Source of the DNA: Heliobacterium chlorum
GTDB taxonomy: Bacteria > Bacillota > Desulfitobacteriia > Heliobacteriales > Heliobacteriaceae
DNA: 64,000 bases
Direction of reading: 5' to 3'
NCBI RefSeq assembly: GCF_014502795.1
Contig: NZ_JACVHF010000016.1
Coordinates: forward strand, 23,594 to 87,593
The position numbers and the translations under genes were made by a program. The notes under the pieces are model-generated. The model made no database searches and had not been told where the DNA came from. It worked only from the letters and a program-made list of their open reading frames with translations. Below, piece by piece: positions 26,665 through 34,066 of this stretch; the stretch's first letter is position 1, and every line of letters starts with the position of its first letter.

Positions 26665-27153
26665 CTAGAGCGACCGCTGCCACGCGTCTTGCCAGTGATC
26701 GGCAACAACGATGGTCTCGGGACTCCAGCGTAACACATCCGGCCATGGAAGTTGGATCCGTCCGGTCAATAAGTCCTGCATCAGACCATCAGTCACTTCG
26801 ACACCGGTCACATGACCTTGTGACGGATCGATGAGCAGGTCTCCGACCTGACCGATCGACCGTCCCCCCTGCGTCATTACCGGACATCCGGAAAACCGGG
26901 AAATACAAAGTCGTTTTTCTTCCGTGTCCTGGGAGGCTGCTTCCGGTTGAGCTTCCGTTCGGATCACATCCTGGTCCACTTGAACTTGGGACCAGGAAAT
27001 CCGTGAAGTCCCTCCCTCTGCCTGAGCATCGATGAGAAGTTCCGTCACTCTTCCCTGTTCGGGATCGACAATCAGGTCGGCTACCCGTCCCAGTGTCTGA
27101 CCCGATGCCGGATGGACAATCGGCAGATGGATGACGTCTCTTCCTTTCAGCAT
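26665..27153 (-). CDS. Tandem PRC-barrel domain protein
   Basis: A 162-residue soluble protein with two PRC-barrel repeats, residues about 3-65 (GQTLGRVADLIVDPEQGRVTELLID) and about 85-150 (GRSIGQVGDLLIDPSQGHVTGVEV). PRC-barrels occur in RimM and in the photosynthetic reaction-centre H subunit and in many small stress proteins; this tandem form is of the YlmC/YmxH or sporulation-related type, not RimM. Start ATG has AGGGAGA upstream. It lies between mnmA and the zinc-ribbon gene, probably as part of their transcript. Confidence 0.85.
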   Translation of the reverse strand: MLKGRDVIHLPIVHPASGQTLGRVADLIVDPEQGRVTELLIDAQAEGGTSRISWSQVQVDQDVIRTEAQPEAASQDTEEKRLCISRFSGCPVMTQGGRSIGQVGDLLIDPSQGHVTGVEVTDGLMQDLLTGRIQLPWPDVLRWSPETIVVADHWQDAWQRSL

Positions 27154-27214
27154 GCGGGCATCTCCCTAAGGTTGTTCGTAGAGCCTGCGTGGCGCATACT
27201 CTGGTCTTTGCTTA

Positions 27215-28345
27215 CTATTTTTGACCTATTTTCGGCGGCTTTATACTCGGTAAAGACAAATCCAGGTTTTCGAGGATCGTCCCACCGCCTACCACCCAAT
27301 CTCCCTGATAAAAGACGACGGCTTGACCCGGTGTGATGGCACGCTGTTTCTCTTCGAACTCGACGATGACTTGATCGCCTTCCTCAGTGGGTCGGATGAT
27401 CGCCTTGGCTACAGGGGCGCTGTAGCGAATCTTCGCCTGCACCTCCATGGGCGCCGTTAAATGTTCTACCTCGATCCAGTTCAAATCTCCGGCGAGCAAC
27501 CGGCGGCTGAACACGTCTTCATCCCTGCCGATGATGACTGCATTACGTGCCACATCGAGGCCGACTACATAAGCCGGGTAGCCAAAAGCTTGTCCAAGAC
27601 CCTTGCGCTGGCCGACTGTATAAAAAGGCAATCCTTGATGGGTTCCGATGACGTTTCCGCTCGTATCGACGAAGGGACCCGGGGCAAAGCGGTTCTCCGG
27701 GTAACGCTCCTGCAAGAAGCGTCGGTAGTCATTGTCCGGAATAAAACAAATCTCCTGGCTGTCCGGTTTGGAAGCGACGGCCAGGTTGTATCCCCGGGCC
27801 ATTTCACGGATTTCCGGTTTCGTAAATCCGCCCAAGGGGAACATGGTCCGGCTCAGTTGTTCCTGAGTCATATTAAAAAGGACATAGGATTGATCTTTTT
27901 TCGCATCCTTGGCTTGTCCGAGTCGGTACCGTTGTCGATCGGCATCATATTCGATACGAGCATAGTGACCCGTGGCTACCTTGTCTGCGCCGAGTGCTAA
28001 CGATTTTTGCAGCAGTCCTTCAAACTTGATGACCCGGTTACAGCGAATACAGGGGTTGGGCGTTTGACCGGCCAGGTATTCCTGTCCAAAGTAGTTGATG
28101 ACTTCCTCTTCAAAATAGTCGCGAAAGTTCATCACGTAATGGGGGATCCCCAAGGTGAAAGCGACCCGGCGGGCGTCTTCCACCGCCGATAAGGAGCAAC
28201 AACCCCCTTCAGCACCTTCGGGCGCGTCTTTCGGCCAGATCTGCAGGGTCACCCCGATGACGTTATATCCTTTTTCGAGCAAAAGAGCGGCGGTCACAGA
28301 TGAATCTACGCCGCCGCTCATGGCTACTACAACTGTCTCTGGCAT
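27215..28345 (-). CDS. mnmA: tRNA-specific 2-thiouridylase MnmA
   Basis: Installs the 2-thio group on U34 of tRNA-Lys, -Glu and -Gln using persulfide sulfur. The 376-residue protein has the ATP-pyrophosphatase P-loop AMSGGVDSSV (8-17), the first catalytic Cys in NPCIRCNR (C99/C102) and the second in DSQEICFIP near residue 198. It follows the cysteine desulfurase and scaffold genes, the likely sulfur source, but repeat copy B separates it from nifU. Start ATG has a GAGG site. Confidence 0.96.
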   Translation of the reverse strand: MPETVVVAMSGGVDSSVTAALLLEKGYNVIGVTLQIWPKDAPEGAEGGCCSLSAVEDARRVAFTLGIPHYVMNFRDYFEEEVINYFGQEYLAGQTPNPCIRCNRVIKFEGLLQKSLALGADKVATGHYARIEYDADRQRYRLGQAKDAKKDQSYVLFNMTQEQLSRTMFPLGGFTKPEIREMARGYNLAVASKPDSQEICFIPDNDYRRFLQERYPENRFAPGPFVDTSGNVIGTHQGLPFYTVGQRKGLGQAFGYPAYVVGLDVARNAVIIGRDEDVFSRRLLAGDLNWIEVEHLTAPMEVQAKIRYSAPVAKAIIRPTEEGDQVIVEFEEKQRAITPGQAVVFYQGDWVVGGGTILENLDLSLPSIKPPKIGQK

Positions 28346-28390
28346 TGTGAAGACCTCAATTCACTTGCAGTAAAAGTGTTAAATTATGCT

Positions 28391-28570
28391 AAAGCGGGGG
28401 TGCATCGACTTCACTCGCTAAGAGCCCCGCGCTACTCGATTGCCCACTACGCTAGGGCGCCAAAACCCCTGGGCTGTTCTGCGAGTGAACCATGGCGCCC
28501 TGTACGCTTCGTGGACTGCTCTCGCTTAACGCCGCTTCGCTCAAATCGCTCGCTCCGTCGATGCACCCCT
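28391..28570. repeat. Dispersed hairpin repeat, copy B (full length)
   Basis: Outer arms GGGGTGCATCGAC (28397-28409) and GTCGATGCACCCC (28557-28569) are perfectly complementary over 13 bp. The inner hairpin at 28454-28501 has the same 9-bp arms as copy A. The outer arm sequence differs from copy A at several positions, but pairing is kept on both sides. It occupies most of the spacer between nifU and mnmA. Confidence 0.9.
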
Positions 28571-28593
28571 AACTTTTCTACAGCAAAAAAAGG

Positions 28594-28974
28594 TTATTCT
28601 TTACTATCTTCCCGTTTCGCCTTATAGTCTGCAATCGCCTTGTGCAGCGCATCGGCAGCTAAGTTGCTGCAGTGCATTTTTTGTGGGGGCAGTCCGTCGA
28701 GGGCTTCGGCGACGGCTTCGTTGGTCAGTTTGAGAGCTTCGTCAATGCTTTTGCCGATGACCAGTTCAGTGCAGATGGAACTGGTCGCGATAGCAGCGCC
28801 GCAGCCGAAGGTTTTGAACTTGACGTCTTTAATAATATCGTCTTCTACGTCGATATAAATGCGCATAATGTCGCCACAGGTGGGGTTGCCCACTTCGCCT
28901 ACGCCGCTGGGCTTTTCAATTTCCCCGACGTTGCGGGGATTCATAAAATGGTCCATTACTTTATCGGTGTACAT
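28594..28974 (-). CDS. nifU: Fe-S cluster scaffold NifU/IscU
   Basis: U-type scaffold of 126 residues on which clusters are assembled before transfer. It has the three Cys ligands C33 (NPTCGD, with Asp35), C58 (FGCGAA) and C102 (KMHCSN), and lacks the C-terminal Nfu domain of long NifU. It overlaps the end of the cysteine desulfurase gene by 19 nt, so the two are coupled. The pair follows an IscR-type regulator. Confidence 0.95.
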   Translation of the reverse strand: MYTDKVMDHFMNPRNVGEIEKPSGVGEVGNPTCGDIMRIYIDVEDDIIKDVKFKTFGCGAAIATSSICTELVIGKSIDEALKLTNEAVAEALDGLPPQKMHCSNLAADALHKAIADYKAKREDSKE

Positions 28975-30143
28975 GTTTGCGCCTCCTTGCGATCATATAG
29001 GGGGGACATGGCCCGGAGCCGTTCGATGATTTCCGGGACCACTTGTAACACATAGTCGATGTCTGCTTCCGAATTATCTCGTCCCAAGGTGAGCCGCAGC
29101 GAACCATGGGCGATTTCATGGGGGATGCCCATCGCCAGCAAGACATGGGACGGGTCGAGGGATCCTGAGGTGCAAGCCGAACCGGAAGAACCGGCGATAC
29201 CTTTCATGTCCAGCATGAGCAAGAGCGATTCACCTTCAATGTAACGAATCGATACATTAACATTGATGGGCAGGCGATCGGTGGAATGCCCGTTCAGCTT
29301 CACTTCCGGAATGGCAGTGAGCCCTTCGATGAGGCGGTTGCGCAGTTTGGTCATGCGGCTCGTTTCTTCTGGCAGGTCACGGGTCATGATTTCGGCAGCT
29401 TTACCAAATCCGACGATACCAGGGAGGTTTTCCGTTCCTGGGCGTCGTTTCCGTTCCTGTCCGCCTCCATGGGTGAGGGGAAATAGCTTCGTCCCTTTGC
29501 GGATGTAAAGGCACCCGACACCTTTCGGTCCGTAAATTTTATGTGATGAGGCCGATAATAAATCCACGCCTAGGTCGTTTACGTCGACAGGAATTTTACC
29601 GGCTGTCTGTACGGCGTCTGTATGCATGATGGCGCCATGCTCTTTGACGATACGGGTGATTTCCTGGATCGGTTGAATCGTCCCGACTTCGTTGTTGGCA
29701 TGCATGATGGTGACTAATGTCGTCTCTGGCCGCAAGGCCGCTTTTAGATCTTCGATCTTGACCATGCCATATTCATCGACCGGTAAAACGGTGATTTCGA
29801 AGCCTTCTTTTTTCAGCGCTAGACAGGCATCCAAGACAGCATGGTGTTCTATCGCTGAGGTGATGATATGGTTGCCTTTCTTGCGCATGGCACGGGCCAC
29901 GCCGAAGATGGCTAGGTTGTCGGCTTCCGTACCACCGCTGGTAAAGATGATTTCCTCGGGCCGGGCGCCAATCAATTTGGCCACGTTCGACCGGGCATCT
30001 TCCAAGAGTTTTTTCGCTTCTCGGCCGAAGGAATGGACGCTAGATGGGTTCCCAAAGTGATCCCGCATGCAAGCGACCATCGCTTCAATGACTTCCGGAT
30101 GTACGGGGGTAGTAGCCCCATGGTCCAAATAGACACGTCGCAT
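28956..30143 (-). CDS. nifS: Cysteine desulfurase NifS/IscS
   Basis: PLP enzyme giving persulfide sulfur for Fe-S clusters and tRNA thiolation. The 395-residue protein begins MRRVYLDHGATTPVHPEV, has the PLP-Lys in SSHKIYGPKG and the persulfide-forming Cys in SGSACTSGSLDPSHVL on a long group I type loop. I start at ATG 30143 behind GAGGAGAG; a start at 30167 is less likely. The operon order is iscR, nifS, nifU, then mnmA. Confidence 0.96.
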   Translation of the reverse strand: MRRVYLDHGATTPVHPEVIEAMVACMRDHFGNPSSVHSFGREAKKLLEDARSNVAKLIGARPEEIIFTSGGTEADNLAIFGVARAMRKKGNHIITSAIEHHAVLDACLALKKEGFEITVLPVDEYGMVKIEDLKAALRPETTLVTIMHANNEVGTIQPIQEITRIVKEHGAIMHTDAVQTAGKIPVDVNDLGVDLLSASSHKIYGPKGVGCLYIRKGTKLFPLTHGGGQERKRRPGTENLPGIVGFGKAAEIMTRDLPEETSRMTKLRNRLIEGLTAIPEVKLNGHSTDRLPINVNVSIRYIEGESLLLMLDMKGIAGSSGSACTSGSLDPSHVLLAMGIPHEIAHGSLRLTLGRDNSEADIDYVLQVVPEIIERLRAMSPLYDRKEAQTCTPIK

Positions 30144-30186
30144 TGGTATTCTCTCCTCTGACCGCATTCATTGTTGTAGACAGGTG

Positions 30187-30207
30187 AGAGCCTTTATCTA
30201 AGGCTCT
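30187..30207 (-). other. Small hairpin in the iscR-nifS spacer
   Basis: Arms AGAGCCTT (30187-30194) and AAGGCTCT (30200-30207), loop of 5 nt, no T run. It may tune iscR versus nifS expression by RNA processing; that is only a guess. Confidence 0.45.
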
Positions 30208-30228
30208 TCGTGGAGTCTGGGAGCGGTT

Positions 30229-30681
30229 CTAGATGTGATACATATAGTTGCCTTCGGCAAATCTCATTTTCTCCGCTTCCTTCACCATGTCAGCCAAGGT
30301 GATCCCGTCAATGACTTGCTCGATGGAATCGCGTACTTTGGCCCAGATCATCTTGGTTATACACTGATCGGCCCGAGCGCACCGTTCGGTCAATTCTTCG
30401 TTGACACAGTCAACAGGCGCTACAGGCCCCTCTAACACTCGAATGATATCTCCGACGGTGATGGCCGACGGTTCTTTCGACAGTATATATCCCCCTTGCG
30501 CTCCCCGGATGCTGTTCACTAAACCGGCTTTTCGCAAACCGGCGATGATCTGTTCCAGGTAGTGCTCGGAGATATCCTGTCGCTCGGCGACCATCTTCAG
30601 GGATACCGGTCCTTGTCCAAAATGCTGAGCCAAGTCAAACATGGCCCGCACACCATATTGTCCTTTGGTGGATAGCTTCAT
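30229..30681 (-). CDS. iscR: Rrf2-family regulator, IscR-type
   Basis: Winged-helix regulator of Fe-S biogenesis. The 150-residue protein has the Rrf2 N-terminus MKLSTKGQYGVRAMFDLAQHFGQGPVSL and C92, C101 and C107 (CVNEELTERCARADQC), the three-Cys pattern that binds an Fe-S cluster in IscR. CymR-type relatives lack this pattern. It is the first gene of the isc operon and its promoter carries an inverted repeat likely to be its own operator. Confidence 0.93.
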   Translation of the reverse strand: MKLSTKGQYGVRAMFDLAQHFGQGPVSLKMVAERQDISEHYLEQIIAGLRKAGLVNSIRGAQGGYILSKEPSAITVGDIIRVLEGPVAPVDCVNEELTERCARADQCITKMIWAKVRDSIEQVIDGITLADMVKEAEKMRFAEGNYMYHI

Positions 30682-30732
30682 CGCTTCACCTCACGGTCTG
30701 AAACGCTTGAATTTGTCAAGAATCTTACTTAT

Positions 30733-30757
30733 AAATCCTACTATTTTAATAGGATTT
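30733..30757 (-). promoter_or_regulatory. Putative IscR operator
   Basis: Inverted repeat AAATCCTA (30733-30740) and TAGGATTT (30750-30757) lies just downstream of the iscR -10 box, matching the CCTA...TAGG form of Rrf2-family operators. Binding there would repress the isc operon. Confidence 0.65.
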
Positions 30758-30767
30758 CTTGGGTCAT

Positions 30768-30796
30768 AGTTTACCATAGCACTCGGGATTTGTCAA
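30768..30796 (-). promoter_or_regulatory. iscR promoter
   Basis: Minus-strand TTGACA (30791-30796) and TAAACT (30768-30773) with a 17-nt spacer, directly upstream of the inverted repeat. Confidence 0.65.
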
Positions 30797-30846
30797 AGGC
30801 TTATGGCCTCTCCGAATAGACTTTTTTGGATTTAACGGAGATTAGC

Positions 30847-32211
30847 TTATAATTTCTCCACTTTTTGCACATAAGCCATGGCGTTGAACTTTCGACGCAG
30901 TCCAGCCGCGTTCATGTAACGAACCTTCCCAAAGATGGCCCTTTCCCCCCAGGGGCGATCGTGCTTCCCAAAACACCAGGCAACACCAGTGTATCCGTTA
31001 GGATCTCGTCCGTCTAAAGCGTATTTGTCGTTGAGACAGAGGGCGATCTGGAAAGCTTCTTCGGGAGAAGGGCTCCATTCCAAGATTTTTTTCCCCCAGT
31101 ACATGCGCATGTAGCCATGAATGATTCCACGTTTCCGTAATTCTGTTTGGGCTGCGTTAAAAAAAGGATCATCCGTTAGACCATTTTCTAATTCAGACAA
31201 TCCATAGTTGAATTCTCTGCAATCGACACGATGGGTATGCAATGTCTGTCTCGCCCATTCCGGAAGAGCAGTGAACTCATCGTAGCGCAGGTTGTAATGA
31301 ACAAAGTTGATACTTAATTCTCGGCGGACGATCAGTTCTTCCATGTAGGCATCTACGCTGGCTGTTATGTTCGATTCTTGCACACGGAAGGCCATGTAAA
31401 GAGGTGAAATCTGCCCAAAATGCAGATAAGGACTTAAGGAAGAAACATAATCTAGGGAAGGATCATTGCGACGTTCTCCATAATGCTCCAACTTCGTGGT
31501 GATGAATCGTTCGAGCAACCTTTTGGCAGTGCTTGTCCCTCCCTGCCAACATTTCAATCTCCCGACAGAACGGTCAATGTTCAACCGGGCCAGGGTACCT
31601 TCGATATCTTCCAAGTCAACTCGGTCGGAAAAAAGACATGTTTCGGCCAAGTCCGGCCGCGCTTTGCCTATAGTTCGCCTCTCCAGCGGGACCAAGTATT
31701 CCTGCAACTGACGCTTAATCTTGGGGCGGAAGGTGGCTGCGGCATATTCTTCTTTCGGGGAAGCCGTCTCTACCGGTACAATCACATCCGCTTCCACTTG
31801 GACGAGGGGACAAGCGATACGGGACGCGGCAAATTGGCGCCACTCTTTTTGAATTCGTAAGTACCCCCGGTCCACCACGACCAAAGAGGCTTTGGAAGCC
31901 AACTGGACGACGCCGATTTCCGGCGAGATTTGTTGGGCGATCATGGCGATTCCCCGCTGACGCAGGCTGCTTTGGACTTCTTGTAGACCCTCCAACATGA
32001 ACCCATAATGCCGTTCGTTAGCTCCGGGAAAAGAATCGGTGATACCAAAATAGACCAGCAGCGGCTGGTCCAAGCGGTTCGCCCTATCGATGGCGTACTC
32101 AAGAGCATGATTGTATTCGGTTCGCTGCGATGCTTGCATCCAATAGAGGACATATTCACCCGATTGGATTTCGGCATCGTTTAGGTTTTGAATGCGGGTG
32201 TTTTGAATCAA
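30847..32211 (-). CDS. phr: Class II CPD photolyase
   Basis: Light-driven repair of cyclobutane pyrimidine dimers with FADH-. The 454-residue protein is of class II type: YVLYWMQASQRTEYNHALEYAIDRAN at the N-terminus, DLEDIEG, LHFGQISPLYMAFRV, and the FAD-domain end MYWGKKILEWSPSPEEAFQIALCLNDKYALDGRDPNGYTGVAWCFGKHDRPW. I start at TTG 32211, 7 nt behind GGGAGGAG; a longer frame would start inside repeat copy C. It suggests a habitat with light exposure. It follows a radical-SAM DNA repair-type gene. Confidence 0.93.
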   Translation of the reverse strand: MIQNTRIQNLNDAEIQSGEYVLYWMQASQRTEYNHALEYAIDRANRLDQPLLVYFGITDSFPGANERHYGFMLEGLQEVQSSLRQRGIAMIAQQISPEIGVVQLASKASLVVVDRGYLRIQKEWRQFAASRIACPLVQVEADVIVPVETASPKEEYAAATFRPKIKRQLQEYLVPLERRTIGKARPDLAETCLFSDRVDLEDIEGTLARLNIDRSVGRLKCWQGGTSTAKRLLERFITTKLEHYGERRNDPSLDYVSSLSPYLHFGQISPLYMAFRVQESNITASVDAYMEELIVRRELSINFVHYNLRYDEFTALPEWARQTLHTHRVDCREFNYGLSELENGLTDDPFFNAAQTELRKRGIIHGYMRMYWGKKILEWSPSPEEAFQIALCLNDKYALDGRDPNGYTGVAWCFGKHDRPWGERAIFGKVRYMNAAGLRRKFNAMAYVQKVEKL

Positions 32212-32230
32212 GCTGTTTCTCCTCCCGTGT

Positions 32231-32411
32231 ACTAACCCGGGGTGCAATGACTCCGTTCGCTAAGGGCTACGCGGCTACTCGCTTGTCTGCTCCGCTAGGG
32301 CGCCAAACCTCTAGGCTTTTCTGCATGTAAACCGTGGCGCCCTTTACGCTCCGCAGACTTCGCTCGCTGACGCCGCTTCGCCCAAAACGCTCACTCCGTC
32401 AATACACCCCC
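32231..32411. repeat. Dispersed hairpin repeat, copy C (full length)
   Basis: Outer arms GGGGTGCAATGAC (32239-32251) and GTCAATACACCCC (32398-32410) pair at 11 of 13 positions. The inner hairpin is at 32297-32343 with the same 9-bp arms as copies A and B. It fills the spacer between the radical-SAM gene and photolyase, ending just before the photolyase ribosome site. Confidence 0.88.
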
Positions 32412-32491
32412 AGGTTTACTATGACAAAACTTTTATAGCATTGCTTCTTCTTTCAGGTCATCAATGGCTTACCTCTGATTCAAGCTCCTGA

Positions 32492-33868
32492 TTATATTTC
32501 TCCTGTAACTAAAGCGAGCTTATCCTCCATCGAAGGAAGTACGGGAACAAGCAACCCCTTTTGTGTCTCCGAAAAAACACCTGGCAAGGCAAGGGGAACT
32601 TGTGCCGGATCATTTGCTTCGGTAAAGAGAGACATTTGCTCCCATCCCGAAGTGAGGCCTTTGGTAGCTTGAGGGAGAATGAGTCGTTGGCGAAGGTTGG
32701 CAGCGTCGAGGCTCACTTGGCCGTAGTATTTGCCGTTACAGGTGATGAAGTAGCGGGCTCGTTTTAGCACGATGCCCATCTTGGCCAGATGTTCAAACTC
32801 GATGCGGCGGACCCGCCGGGCGGTGATGATGCGATTGGCAGATTTGACACCAATACCGGGGACGCGGAGAAGCGTCTCGTAGTCGGCCCGGTTGATTTCA
32901 ACGGGAAACGAGTGTAGGTTCCGAAGGGCCCAGCCTGTCTTTGGGTCTACATCCAAGTCTAGATTGGGCTGAGAGCCGTCCAAAATTTCTCCCGCAGTAA
33001 ATCCATAGAAACGGAGCAGCCAGTCAGCCTGATACAGGCGGTGCTCCCTGAGCAGCGGAGGCGCCGGGATCGCCGGTAATTTCGGATCTCGCATGACCGG
33101 GACGTAGGCAGAGTAATAGACCCGTTTCAATTGAAACTTCCGGTAAAGACCTTCAGCCAAATGGAAGATCTGCAGATCCGTCTCCGGGGTAGCTCCGACG
33201 ATGAGCTGTGTCGTTTGGCCTGCCGGCACGAAGGTCGGTGTTCGCCGGAATTGGCGTCGTTCTTCCCTGTTTTCCACGATTTTCGAGGTGATCTGTCCCA
33301 TCGGTTTTAAAATGTTTTCTCGTTTTTTCTGTGGAGCAAGGCGACGCAAGCCCTCTGACGTAGGCAGTTCTATATTTACGCTTAGCCGATCGACGAGCGA
33401 TCCCGCCGCCTCGATCAACCGTCTGTCTGCACCAGGAATGGCTTTCAAGTGAATGTAACCATTGAAGCGGTAGCGCTCCCGCAGAATGCGGACGGTTTGC
33501 ACGAGTTGTTCCATTGTGCGATCGGGATTTCCCGAGATAGCAGAACTCAAGAACAATCCTTCGATATAGTTGCGACGGTAAAAGTTGATGGTTAGGTCAG
33601 CCAATTCTTCCGGCGTAAAGGTGGCTCTAGGCATATCGTTCGATACCCGGTTCACACAGAAGGAACAATCGTAGCAGCAATCGTTGGTAAAAAGCAATTT
33701 TAACAGGGAAATACACCGGCCGTCATCAGACCAGCTATGACATATGCCTGACGATGCTGTATTCCCCAGTTTCCCTTTTGCTTTTCCCCGATTGCTTCCG
33801 CTGGAAGAACAGGATACGTCGTATTTGGCAGCAGCTGCCAATATTTGCAATTTTGTATTCAAGTCCAT
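32492..33868 (-). CDS. Radical SAM protein, putative DNA modification/repair type
   Basis: The 458-residue protein has a radical-SAM CxxxCxxC motif in TNDCCYDCSFC, preceded by Ser/Gly/Cys-rich ISLLKLLFTND context, and a helix-hairpin-helix DNA-binding element (INRADYETLLRVPGIGVKSANRIITARRVRRI). This matches the family annotated as putative DNA modification/repair radical SAM protein. In many genomes that family is paired with a uracil-DNA glycosylase-like partner; no such partner is adjacent here. Start ATG 33868 has GAAGGGG upstream; a start at 33925 is possible. It lies upstream of the photolyase, separated by repeat copy C. Confidence 0.88.
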   Translation of the reverse strand: MDLNTKLQILAAAAKYDVSCSSSGSNRGKAKGKLGNTASSGICHSWSDDGRCISLLKLLFTNDCCYDCSFCVNRVSNDMPRATFTPEELADLTINFYRRNYIEGLFLSSAISGNPDRTMEQLVQTVRILRERYRFNGYIHLKAIPGADRRLIEAAGSLVDRLSVNIELPTSEGLRRLAPQKKRENILKPMGQITSKIVENREERRQFRRTPTFVPAGQTTQLIVGATPETDLQIFHLAEGLYRKFQLKRVYYSAYVPVMRDPKLPAIPAPPLLREHRLYQADWLLRFYGFTAGEILDGSQPNLDLDVDPKTGWALRNLHSFPVEINRADYETLLRVPGIGVKSANRIITARRVRRIEFEHLAKMGIVLKRARYFITCNGKYYGQVSLDAANLRQRLILPQATKGLTSGWEQMSLFTEANDPAQVPLALPGVFSETQKGLLVPVLPSMEDKLALVTGEI

Positions 33869-34066
33869 AGGCGTATCCCCTTCTTCACTCGACCGAATTC
33901 CTTCTAGTTCGAACATAAGTTCCATTATTACTATAAACGATTAAACCTGCTTTTATCAACCAATGAATGAAGGCAGGACATGTTCTTTTCACAACAAGTC
34001 CTGCCCAAAATAATCTTTTCATCTTATATTCATTTTTACGCACATTGAAAACCTGTTTTTCCAATG

